From Rhizophagus irregularis (taxonomy: Eukaryota > Glomeromycota > Glomeromycetes > Glomerales > Glomeraceae): a DNA stretch of 64,000 bases. Shown here in pieces: positions 35,397 to 46,354 of this stretch. The notes beneath the pieces were generated by a model. That model did not search any database, was not told the DNA's origin, and was given only the letters and a program-made list of their open reading frames with translations. Position 1 is the stretch's first letter. Each line of letters opens with the position of its first letter. The stretch lies in the NCBI RefSeq assembly GCF_026210795.1, contig NC_089432.1, positions 5,518,001 to 5,582,000 on the forward strand. Direction: 5' to 3'. A program made the position numbers and the translations under genes.

Positions 35397-36796
35397 ATTC
35401 ATGATAAAATGATCGTTTTATTATTCATATACTATATAACATAATGTATTTATTAATGTATCTATTTTTATTTTTTACGGTATTTATTGTATAAATAGAA
35501 TCATATATCAGACATCAAATTATCATTTTTTTTAATCTGTAAAATATTCTTTTTATTTGTTGTTTATATGTATAGATAAATATTTTCATAGATTTGTGGA
35601 GTAATTTGTAACTCCTGTTTACCCAATAAATTTAAATCTTATTACAAAAATATCGCTAAACTATTGTGTCATTATAACAGAAAAATAAACGAAAAACGAA
35701 AACTTGTATTAAGGGTTTTTTTAAAGCCGAATTCGACTTCATTTGGTTAAACGAGTGTCATAATATTGACTTGAATAGAAGATGATCGACTTTTAGACTA
35801 ACTACTATTTTATCCGGTATTTTTATAATTGATCGATGATCAAAATATCATGTGTATCAGGTAAAAGTTTAAAAAAAGTTTGATGGTTACACTGGATAAA
35901 TCCCTTATTCGATCGGCACTTCGTGGCGAATAACTATTAATAATAAACTATTTTGCTGAATCTTTTCTTCTTTTTTCCTGTAAAAAAAGTCGATCCGTTT
36001 TTTTATATTTCATCTTTTTTTCGTAAAAAGCTCGTATTCCCGGAATTAATAACCTAAATTTATCATTTTCCGTGAATGGATCCGTAAAAGGCTCATTTTT
36101 ACGAAGATTTTACAGAAATAACGGATAAAATTTTTTTTATAGGGTTTGAAGCGTTATTTTTCGGGTTTAAAAATAATGAGACATGATTAGTTTCATCTGG
36201 TTCATTTGGTATAAGTGCACATGACAACAATCATTTTAAATATATTCGTAATATTGAATAACGAAGTGCCTAATAGTAAAATTAATTAACTATTCGTGTG
36301 TGTTACACAAAAATGAAAGTTTTTATTTAATAGCTTAATAGTTTGATAGTTTATTTGTCTTTTCTCTTTCTCACGAAAAAAATTTATTATATCCGGCAAT
36401 AAATGATATCCGGTAATAAATGGTATCATGATCTTACGAGATACCGGATATAATTTATTTAACATCATACATTTATTTTCTCAGAAAAATTTTATATATG
36501 AATTTTAACTAAAAAAAAATTATTTTTCGCAGGTGTAGAGGCGCAGATGAATAACACATTGGACAATTCAAAGATTATTTATATAGGCTAATCTAAACGT
36601 TAGTCACACAAACACAATTTTTTTAATTATATAGATGTACTATCAAAACATAAAGGCGTACGTCTAAGCTCATATCAATGTACTATTTATTATAAGAAAA
36701 GTTTTTAAACAAATGAAGTTAATTTAGAAACTTTTAATAAATTTTATATAATATGCCACTGACTTAATCAGATGTTCAGCTACAAATTTCGAATGG

Positions 36797-36930
36797 CTTA
36801 GTTTTATACAACTTACTTGCAATGGCTAACGTGGCAAACTTCAATTTATTGATTATTTAGAACGCATTGCTTAGTTTTATACAACTTGCAATGGTTAACG
36901 TGGCAAACTTCAATTTAGAACGCATGGCTT
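36797..36930. repeat. direct tandem duplication, about 60-73 bp, two copies
   Basis: Two copies of cttagttttatacaactt..gcaatgg(c/t)taacgtggcaaacttcaattta..gaacgcat, the first about 12 bp longer. It lies in the upstream region of the secreted-peptide gene at 37045 and may be part of its promoter region. Confidence 0.8.
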
Positions 36931-36959
36931 AGTAAAGAACTGCCACATTATTCATTGAA

Positions 36960-36967
36960 TATAAAAA
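36960..36967 (+). promoter_or_regulatory. TATA-like box of the secreted-peptide gene
   Basis: TATAAAAA lies 85 nt upstream of the ATG at 37045, in a suitable position for a core promoter. Position and sequence only. Confidence 0.4.
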
Positions 36968-37044
36968 CGTAATATTCACTAATACATTTTGTGAAATATT
37001 CTAAATTTTCATATTTCAATAAAACAATCTCAATAATTGAAAAA

Positions 37045-37335
37045 ATGAATGTCAAAACCCTTTTTACTAGTATCTTCGTGATCGTAATCATTTCAGCCCT
37101 AGCGTCGGTTTCTGAAGGTAAATAATCAAATAAAACTTATTATTTTATTACTGTTTAATTTTTCTTTTCCTTATTTTAAAAATATAATAATTTATTTTCA
37201 AGCTCGACCGGTCCCTGTAGGTAAATAATTAAACTTATTATTATTTTTTTACTGTTTAATTTTTTTTTTTCTTTTTTTAAAAAAAAATAATTTGTTTTTC
37301 AAGGTCCATGGTGTCCTCCTTTTTGTCCATGGTAA
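37045..37335 (+). CDS. 40-residue secreted peptide precursor, three exons
   Basis: Exons 37045-37117, 37203-37220 (18 nt) and 37304-37335 join in phase 1 to give exactly 40 codons plus TAA. Exon 1 is essentially a signal peptide (TLFTSIFVIVIISALASVS). The remaining tail is short: E-A-R-P-V-P-V from the junction and exon 2, then G-P-W-C-P-P-F-C-P-W from exon 3, with two Cys and three Trp/Phe framed by Pro. The two introns are homologous to each other (both begin GTAAATAAT, share ttactgtttaattttt and end T-T-C-A-A-G), so exon 2 plus an intron is a duplicated cassette. A secreted peptide, possibly trimmed and disulfide-linked, is the natural inference. No family is recognised. Consensus splice sites, correct phases and a good signal peptide make chance unlikely, but transcript support is absent. 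Confidence 0.65.
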
Positions 37336-39761
37336 TATTCACTGATTTAGTGGCTTCAAACAAATTAACCTAATTATAATAAGAAATTTTGTCTAAAATT
37401 CTATTTCTCTTATTGATAATTTCTTCTATTCATATATTTTTGTTATTTTGCATCTTGTTCACAAATAAAATAAATATCAATTATTTTTTAACTTGTATAT
37501 GCTTATATCGGGCCTTTACTAAATACAAATAAGCTATTTATTATAATATACTTAATACAAACTGCTATAAATCAATAAAAACGTTAAAAATCACTGAAAT
37601 CGCTACAAATCACTAATTTACTAATAAATATGCCCGGTGAAATAGTTAAGATCATATTAGACAAGATTTATAATAAAACTGTGGAAAGCCAGTTTCTCCT
37701 ATACTCTTACTCTTTCAACTTTTTATCTGTAAACCAGTATCATTAAAACTATGCTAAGCATGGAGCGCAAGCTTACCATAATATGTTTACCGCAAATCTT
37801 CTTTGGCCACAAATCTTTGTAGAAAATTCTTGAAGATTATTTATTTATTTTCATCCACCTTATCCCGAATCCCAATCTGAACCTAAAGGACACAATAAAT
37901 AATTATATATATAAAAAAAAACAAAAAAAAATTATATACAAAAAAAAATGTTATAAAGAAACTTAATAGTTGTTTTTTATAAAAAAAATATATAAAACAT
38001 TTGATCTACTGCCAGGAAGTCTCACCTAGAAATAAACAACTAAAGAAAATTTTATATTAAATATATAAATAAATAAAGTGATAAAGTCTATTAAGAAGTG
38101 TATATTTTTAAGAAATTTAAAGTTTTTAAGGAAAATTTTATATTGAATACATTTTTCCGTAAAGTAATAAAAATGTGTTGAAGAAATGTGTATTTTTTTT
38201 AAAAAAAAGAAGTTTGAGAGTATATATATAATTGTAAAAATTTTTTTTCACAAGCGTAGTACTACCTGCTACTTTGTTAGGGAGTAAATGATTACATATA
38301 TTCCATTACATAAAAGTATTTTGTATTTTCCTACTGTTTTTACTACTTCAACATAACCTGCTTTTCAGAATACTGAAAAAAAAATGTCAAAATGACGTTA
38401 GAGTTGTCAAAATGACTAATAAATAAATCATGGAAATAGACTTTTCGGCGGATACAGCTTTAAATCAAAACTAGTCATTAATTTATTTATATCAATTAAT
38501 TTTATATTATATTTGATTCTCTTAGTTTTTTTTTATTATAATCTAGTAATCATTATTATTAAAAAGTACAATTAATTAGCTTTTTTGTTGATAAGTATAA
38601 TCAACTGCGGCTTATCAATTTAAGCAATGTTTTTATTACCCAAACTAACCAGATTAGGTTAATATATTTTCTAAAATCAAAATCGGGCGTTTAAATTTTT
38701 TAGCAATGGAATGATAAAACCAATAATTTATATGAAACGTCATTTTTTTTTTTACAAACAACGAGCAAAAGAATTTTAAAATTAGATTTAAATGAATATT
38801 TTGGAATAATAATAATAATATATATATAAAATAAATAAACCGGTACATCCGTACATAAAAAGGTAGAATTGATCAAACCAATTTTGTAGATCTTTCCTTT
38901 TATAGATAACGTCAGCCAGATTGCCAGCTGTTGGCATTATCGTAATTCCGGCCCTGAAAAAATTTTGATTAAATTTGGTTTAAATCATTCCCCTTTTCAC
39001 AGATAATTAATAAATCGGTTATTTACATTTTACAAGGTAAAAAAAAATTATTTTACTCAATGTCTGAATTCTTCTCTTTATTCTTTTACCGTTTATTATA
39101 AACAATAACTCCTACAATTTGTTTGTGAATAATTTTCTTGATTTGATTGCTAATATGATAGATACATTTACAGTAAGGTCCACTTCCTTTTACTTTTATT
39201 ATTTTCAAAATAACAAATACGAATATTCTAAATCTTTTTAATTTTGGGGAATTTTTCATTATTTTATTCTGCTAAATAATTCCTTATTATAATTTTTAAT
39301 GATACAATGTTGCTACTTTAATTTATTTTCTTAAATTGATTGGTAGGAATTTAAAAATATTTTCCTATTAATTAGGTGGTAATATATTGGTAGTAAGTAT
39401 GGTATTTTTCTACTACATTAGTTTTGAAGTTTTGAGACGTATATTATGTAATATTTTGTCCACTATATAGTATACTGTACGTTATATACTGTACAGTATA
39501 TATTTATTTCATATAATTTTTATTGATGCATACAGTATACAGTATTTATATCGTGATTAGTACAAATTCGACAAATTTTATGTATTATTAAAAAAAGATT
39601 TTTAATTAAACATATACAATTTATTTAAATTTAAATAGACAAATAAAAAAAATAATTTTTATATTACAGTTTAGCAAATACAAGCAATATAAGACACTAC
39701 ACAATAACAACAATAACAATATATCATACATACAAAGTAAAAATTCCACAAACATACTAAC
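37336..39761. other. intergenic, nothing coding recognised
   Basis: AT-rich. About 38040-38200 contains a two-copy direct repeat (gaaaattttatatt(a/g)aata..gtaataaa..aagtctattaagaa(a/g)tgtgtat-like). A ccggccctgaaaaaattttga word near 38950 belongs to the dispersed ctggcc-type family. No supported ORF. Confidence 0.4.
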
Positions 39762-39872
39762 TTACAAAATTTCAATAATATCTAACACTTCTTTAGAAGA
39801 TGGCCAACATTTGTTCATCAAATCTACATAACATTGTGGAGTATGTTCAATAATAGCAAAAAAAGCGTCAAA
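39762..39872 (-). pseudogene. TKL kinase C-lobe relic
   Basis: The minus strand reads F-D-A-F-F-A-I-I-E-H-T-P-Q-C-Y-V-D-L-M, then N-K-C-W-P and E-V-L-D-I-I-E-I-L before a stop at 39762-39764. It matches the kinase segment D-L-M-x-x-C-W-D with the usual D-P-x-x-R-P deleted. Only this fragment survives; the tandem repeat at 39868 begins where upstream kinase sequence should be. Confidence 0.55.
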
Positions 39873-40098
39873 TTAGATCTAATCCTTGTTAGACTAGCAG
39901 TCCAGCTTGCGCTAAGCGTCGAACTAGCAGTTCATCACTGTTCAGATTAGACCGTTGAATTAGAGCTAATCCTTGTTAGACTAGCAGTCCCAGCTTGCGC
40001 TAGGCGTCGAACTAGCAGTTCGTCACTGGCGACTAGCAGTCCCAGCTTGCACTAAGCGTCGAACTAGCAATTCATCACTGTTCAGATTAGGCCCTAAT
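39868..40098. repeat. tandem array, about 80-bp unit, nearly three copies
   Basis: Units share taatccttgttagactagcag, tcccagcttgcgcta(a/g)gcgtcg, aactagcagttc and a (t)catcactgttcagatta word. The middle junction lacks the gttcagatta..ttgttaga part. The array is much more GC-rich than its surroundings and contains short inverted words (gactagcagtc; aactagcagtt) that could fold. Confidence 0.85.
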
Positions 40099-40930
40099 CC
40101 TATTAACAAACACCATTAATGAGCATACTTACCAATTCTTGCGGTCGCTTCTGTTAAACAAAGTTAATTATAATTACCGAAAACTTCTTTACAAAATTTC
40201 TCACGAGATGATCCAATTAGAATTCATCAAATTGTTCATTATCACGATATCTTCAAGGGTATTATATGGTATAACAAATGGTACGTACTACGAGCACATA
40301 AACCTCTATGCCAATCATATAATAGTTCACCATCCGGAAGACTTTTAGTGAACTAGCACCTACTCATGCGTCCATCGGCAAACTATTAATGATACTCACC
40401 ACTTTAAAATTATGTGTCCTTTCCTTTGGTCATACCGATTCAGAATCTATGGACATGATGTTGACTATTTCATATTCTTTGATGTCATATGACAAACATT
40501 ACACTTCAAAGCGGTGCTACGATCTGTTCATCCGTCACTTGGATATCTTTAGTGTATTATTTTAATAAGCGGGAAATTAGCTCTTATTAAAAATAAAAAT
40601 TTATACAAGCTGTACAATGGTATTGCTTTGCAAATAATTATTTATGAACCAATTGCACGCATTAGCAATATAACTTTTTTATAGTTTCTGTTGCTGCGCC
40701 ACACAAGAAAGCGAAGAGGGAATTGAAGCAGGTCTTTGGAGTAACTTCTTACAGTATACTTCTCCAGTGTTTTTATTACCTGAAGTACTGAATAGTCTAT
40801 GGCCAACAGGCTTCGTAACTTACTTGCCAAAGGAACCTATACTTTGGAGACATTGTGATAATTGTAGAGGAAAAAATTTCTTAACAGGTATTGCATTGGT
40901 CACTTTTTTTGATGGGTTTTATGTTATTGT
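40099..40930. other. coding-like but unassigned stretch
   Basis: The plus-strand frame ending at 40937-40939 (about 40705 onward) is open and protein-like: F-L-L-P-E-V-L-N-S-L-W-P-T-G-F, Y-L-P-K-E-P-I-L-W-R-H-C-D-N-C-R-G-K. It has no ATG and could be a 3' exon after the AG near 40683, but no partner exon was found. The 40139-40348 frame starts with TTG and is not convincing. Unassigned. Confidence 0.25.
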
Positions 40931-40939
40931 GTCGTTGTA

Positions 40940-42535
40940 AAATTTGCGTTGTAAAATTTGTAAAGTAATTAAAAAAAAGGTTTTTTTTATATATATATTT
41001 TTTTGTTGTCTTTTCTATGAATTATGTAATAGAAATAGTAATAAATACATAAAAAGTTAAATTGTAATACTTATAATACTTATGAAGTCTATATTTTATA
41101 TATGAAAATTTTGCAATGAATCATTACAACACTGATCAAACTGGTCTTGTTGTCGCGTTGCGTAATAAATTTTTACTTTTACGCGTTAATGTCGCGTAGC
41201 TTTGACACGGCTATGTACTATACTACAATAAATTTGAACAAAAATATTGAACTACACGATTTTATTGCAACTTCGATTACATGAAAAACATTGACCATGC
41301 CAATCGACTGCTGATGAACCGGTAACTTGTCAAGAACTTTTAAACTACCAGATTATTTGTATAAATAATTTCTCTTCCGTTCCAAAATAAAAAGGAATGT
41401 TAGTATTCAATTCTGTCCTATCTAAAAAAAAAAAATCATGAATTAAATAAATAAATAAATAAATAAATTTTTTTAGTTCATCGAAAGTGTTATTCTCTTG
41501 TTTTTATCTCAATGTTTAAAAAATTAAAAAGATGCGAAAAACATTCTTTTAAATTTAACAAAAATGAAGTAATATTTTTTTTTTTTTTAACTTGAAATAT
41601 TTCATAATTATCAATTTCGAAGTTATTTGTAATATTAATATTATTGAACAGTTGAAGCTCATATGGTATGAGGTGATAGTGACTAAAAACTTTGTAAATT
41701 TTGTAGGGCACTTGCATCGTTAGAAAAGATCCGATTTAATCAATTTTAAATTTTAAAATTTGCATTTTAAAATTTATTAATGGTTATTCAATACATTTCT
41801 TATTCAACTCAAGCGTTACAAGTGGAAGTGTAAGTAACGAAATTTCATTTGTTCCAATTACTGGGTTAGAACTTTCCCCAAATAGAAAATCGAGTGGAAC
41901 AGGTGGTATTTCACAGTATTTCATTTGAATATTTAATTTTTATAAGGTATTAATGGATCACTTGATATTGTACTGTATCGCGAAACTCATTTATGTTAAA
42001 TCCAATATTAATTAATTTTGAACTTGAAATATAGGGATATATATAATGAAAAATGTCGTTTGATATAGTAAACTTTCGTTAAACTCTTTAGTTCGAGCTA
42101 TATCAAATTTATATTTTATTCACTTATTTTATTTCTTAGAGACTTACAATCTCTGATCTTCCTTGAGTTTTCCCGGAAAATTTTTTATAGGTGTCGCCGA
42201 TGCGATGCCGGGATCATTGACTGTCAAGATTATGATTGTCAGGAAAATCCCAGGAATAGTATGAAGCTCCATAATGTTCATCACCCAAGGTAACCAGGAT
42301 TTTGAACAGTATGATGCTTTATAGTACACTGTAGTCAATTTAATATAACGAATGTAAAGCATTTTTGGGTTGAAATTACGATATTTCAGAGTTCATGCTT
42401 TTTTCAGTTCCAAGTAGTCTAAATTCTGTAGTCTATCAGTATTCAGTAGTTAAAAATTGTAAAGCCCTTCGTGATATAGACCAGTTATTTCACGTTATTC
42501 CACATGAAGCCGTAGATATCATTGATAATCACGGT
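40940..42535. other. intergenic; weak trace of a mariner/pogo-like end
   Basis: No gene. 42058-42110 (tgatatagtaaactttcgttaaactc) resembles ends of pogo/Tigger-type elements, but no partner end was found. (aata)n repeats lie at 41446-41466. Confidence 0.35.
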
Positions 42536-43170
42536 TCCGCCGCAAGCTTTTAGGTGACTTGGCTCGTTTAAACTAATTTGAATTTGGCTTGTTTCAAGAC
42601 CGAGCCATATAAATTTTGGCCCGAGCTGAGCCAAGCTGGCTCAAAAAAATTTTAACTTGCAATATTTTAAGGTGCGTTAATTTAGATAATTTAGCAATTT
42701 AAAATGATTATTATTAATATTATTTTATTGAATCTTATTTATTTATATTTGAAATATATTATATTTACATTTAAATGTAAAATATTTAAAATTATTTATA
42801 TTAATCAATTATTCAATGAGACACTTGATGAATAGTTTCACCCTTAAGGCTGCAACAGTTTTGCACTACTTTCTATTTCCAAAATTGTTGGCGAAGAAAC
42901 CCTTTTAAAATTTAAAAAAAATTATTATTTTTTTATTTTAATAAAAACAAAATAAATCTCGATTGGCCGGTTAATTTATAGAAAAAATATGCGGCTGGTC
43001 ATTAAATTATCCAGACAATCTATACAAAATTCGCAAAAAAACATTCTAAAACAAATTAATTATATATGGCTCACGAGCTAGATTGATCGAGCTGTACAAA
43101 GCCCGGCTCGAAATGAGCTGGCTTGAGATATTGCGAGCTGCGGCTCAAGCTCGGTTCGCACGGAGCCTTA
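42536..43170. mobile_element. MITE-like element with GAGC-rich subterminal repeats
   Basis: The left end ggttccgccgcaagctttt and the right end, read as complement ggctccgtgcgaaccgagc, form degenerate inverted ends. Both subterminal regions are dense in ggctcg/gagct words in opposite orientation (left ggctcgtttaaac, gccgagctgagcc; right agctggcttgag, ccggctcg). The middle is AT-rich and non-coding. The architecture resembles hAT-type MITEs, but I could not match an 8-bp duplication. Confidence 0.5.
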
Positions 43171-43639
43171 CTGAATAACTTATTGAAATATTCAAATATA
43201 TTAATATATATCTAAATTATTAATGATAAAGTAACAATTTTGATTTATCCATTTATCAATTTATAACGAATATATAGTAAGAAAAATTTTTTTTATTTCT
43301 TTTCATTAAAAACATCGAACCTTCCTCCATTTTGTAATGTCTAGTGACCCATTTGCTTAAAACAGCCAACCCGCCACGGAACTAATGTGACTGCCCATAA
43401 CCGCAGAAACAGTATTGAGGACGTGTAAAACACTAACCTCGTCCCTTCCTAGACTTTGGTTTTAAATTCTCAAGCATAACCAACTTACCCATAAGCCTTC
43501 CAAAAGGAAAGCATGTGCAATGCATATGCATGTTTGCAGTTGCAATTTCTGGTCCCCATCTCTTATTGCAAGATCTCCATTTTCAATTTCTTCACGGGTG
43601 AAAGGCAATCAAAAATTGACATTCTCAAGCTTTCTTCCA

Positions 43640-44404
43640 AATCTAATATTTTAACCAACGTAATCGGACGCGAACAATATAATTTTCTTTGAATATGGTT
43701 CTCTCACAACCTCTTTGTCTACTTCATCAACATCAGCTTCACATACCACTATTTCTCCCAAAAATGGGGATGCCCCGCAGGAATATTATATATTGTAAGC
43801 AATATATGTAATTAACCGAGGTGGATTCGCAATGGACGAGGAGGTATAAATCGAGGTCTCACGGTTAGGTCAACATCAACATCAGTTTCACTTCAAATTT
43901 GACATCTGAAACATTCTCAACATCATATTTCATTTACAATGTCCTCATCTGGAAGATTTATCCAGATGTGAACTATCAATGAATTTGAATATTACTTTTT
44001 TACTGCATGTATCAATGACTTCTTGGAGTTGATCTTGAATTTCTTCATTGAGAGCTGTCTTTAGATATACTCAGAAAACCCTCCCCATTTTTGGTACAAC
44101 TTCTACCCTTCTCACTACTAAAAGACTGAAGACGGAGCCGTGGATCTCTTTGAAAATCTCTTTCCTGCATGTATCAATCTCTCTCCAAGACCACGCTGGC
44201 ATGTATCGTATACATAGATTAAGTTTACCAAAGTCTATATAATAATCTGCCAATGGGGGATTGTCTTGATATCAACTTTACTTGGTCTTTTGCCATCCAC
44301 AATATATCAAACATTAGGATTGTTCAGATATTTTCTAATCTCGTCACGATGCATTCCACGGAACAAACTACGAATGACGGGCACCCGGAAAAATTTCTTG
44401 ATAC
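43640..44404 (-). pseudogene. Crinkler/RHS-type P-loop NTPase relic
   Basis: Minus-strand fragments fit the C-terminal NTPase module shared by Crinkler and RHS proteins: R-S-L-F-R-G-M-H-R-D-E-I-R-K-Y-L; N-P-N-V followed by TGA where a Trp is expected, then Y-I-V-D-G-K-R-P-S-K-V; I-D-F-G-K-L-N-L-C-I-R-Y-M-P-A-W-S-W, E-I-D-T-C-R-K-E-I-F; then after frameshifts T-A-L-N-E-E-I-Q-D-Q-L-Q-E-V and K-I-I-L-F-A-S-D-Y-V. The I-R-Y-M-P-x-W-S-W-x-E-I pattern is the most telling. In intact proteins this module is often linked to nucleic-acid-acting effector domains. Walker motifs and the N-terminal signal are not present here. The stretch is more GC-rich than its surroundings, as expected of old coding DNA. 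Confidence 0.55.
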
Positions 44405-46354
44405 GCTAGTTAAATCAAGATCTGCGCAACAGTAGAAACAGGAAAGGGAAGCACAAGATTAAGTAAGTATTTAGTATTATCGGAGATGAGTGCGAAAACA
44501 GCAAATTTAAACACATTATACCATTATTGTTAATAACTATCTCATCATTTTTGATGGAGGAATTATCTGCTTCGCTGCAGTTCTTATAGATTTCTTTAAA
44601 AGATTAAGAGAACGAATCGCTCTAAACATAATAGACGATTACTCAATAAAAGTGTGGTTTGTACAGTTGTGTGTTCCAGATAGAGAAAAATTTAACGATT
44701 TATCATTTTTTTTTATATATATAATTTTTAATCTTTGTAACTGATTAATGATATTTTAAGAAATTTTAACGATGAATTTTATTTACTTATTTATTTTTTT
44801 TTTTGGTTTAAAATTTATATTTTAAGAAAAATCAATTTACGCAGGTTACTATAAAAAAAATAGGGGGTAAATACTGTATATGAAGAGATCTGATTGATTG
44901 ATTGATTAGTTGTGGCTTTTGTGAACACAAGAATGAGTTTCTTTATTGGTACAAAAAAAATAGATGAAAATCACCCGAGTTTATTTTTACGAAAAATTCT
45001 AGAGAAGCAAGAGAAACAAACATATGGTGCCATCAAATAGAGAGGGAGTATGTGGATCCTAGCTTCCTAGGCCATTTTTATGCAAAGCCCATAATCATGT
45101 TCTCTCACCTCGTTATAAATATTTTATGTTGCTAATTAGTGATTCGTATATAGGATATATTAACTGTTAAAAAAACGAACGTTTGGTTATTTATTAATTT
45201 ATGACGCTTTGGAATAAAATATTCGTTATTACTTATTATATTCGATTGAATTTCAAATTCCTTAGTTTGGTTTCAAATGTTTCAAATGTTTCAAATAATC
45301 TTTTTTTTAATCACTATAATAAAATACGGGATCTTTGTGTCACCATACTATTGGTTAATTGTAATTTTTTTTCTGTGATCAATTTTTTGGTTTATTGAAA
45401 ATTCAACCAACGTAATCAATTACATTTAAGGCTTCCTGTGAAAATAATAATTATTATAATTCATGTGTAAAATTTCATATCAGCTTTTCTATACCAAAGA
45501 GCTATTTCTATCCATTTTTATGACAGAAACCTAGACTACTTCAAAATTCAGCATATCAGCCATCATAAATTAACAAAACTAATAAAAACAAAATTAATAA
45601 AGTTATTGCAGATTTCAAAGTGGTTGAAATTTACGATAGGTTATATTCAAAAATTACATTCCCTCCATCAATAGATTTACGAAATGACAATAATGAAAAT
45701 GGTAGTGAAAGGACAATTTCTCGTGATAATTAAAATTATGGTTTTAAAGTAAATTTATAAATGACAGCCCGAAATTCTGTAATTCACGTGATGCACAATT
45801 TCGTCCGAACTACTTTTTCAAAGAATTGTTTAAGAAAAAAAAAATATTATGACTGATACATAAATTTCTTCACCTCCGTCACATCCTTTCTGTTTTCATT
45901 TTTATTTACGGTATATAGCTTTATCTTGATCAATAATAAAAGATTCTTTGAAAAAAAAAAAGATTTTACACCACTGATCCACTATACAGTCATACAGTAT
46001 CGTACAATGTAAATAAATTCTTTGAACTTCATTTTACCTATTAAATTGATCATCAATCGCTTTAAAAGTAGCCATAAACTAAAAAGATTTTAAAAAATAA
46101 TGAAATAAATTATATAAATCAAAAGAAAATTTTCCCAAGTTACTCCTTAAAGAGTCTTAATTGTTTGTACAAAAAAAAAAAAAAAAACTGCACGTTTTAA
46201 AAATTAGAATTTGTAAATCAAATTTTATCTTGAGTTCTATTTAAGGAAAATATTCACATTTAAAAAATTAGAGAGAACTTAAAAATTGCTTGATTTCGTT
46301 TCGAAATGATCCATTTTCTTTTTTCTTTCTATTTACGAAGGCAGAAAAAAAAAA
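44405..46354. other. intergenic upstream of zinc-finger gene
   Basis: No supported gene. 45609-45731 has an open plus-strand stretch after a possible acceptor (F-K-V-V-E-I-Y-D-R-L-Y-S-K-I-T-F-P-P-S), which could be a lone exon remnant. 45787 carries a TTCACGTGAT word. The frame at 45201-45398 has an ATG but no recognisable content. Confidence 0.35.

Larger units (their letters stand above)
32742..36475. repeat. large inverted duplication (arms about 1.5 kb, loop about 0.6 kb)
   Basis: The left arm (32742-34267) and right arm (34888-36475) are reverse complements of each other over most of their length, around a unique centre (34268-34887). Matching landmarks: ggaccagggttaagagcc at 33591 against its complement near 35370; attcgaaatttcgaacatg near 34240 against catgtttgaaatttcgaat near 34899; the caaactattaa..attaaataa string near 32844 against 36345. 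The arms differ by substitutions and indels and diverge most at 33010-33190 versus 35820-36170, where the right arm has about 200 bp extra. No transposase and no clear flanking duplication were found. It could be a foldback element or an old palindromic duplication. Confidence 0.85.

Noticed and set aside
40139-40348. 69-codon frame after the tandem array
   Set aside because: Starts with TTG, no motif, and no neighbouring exon fits.
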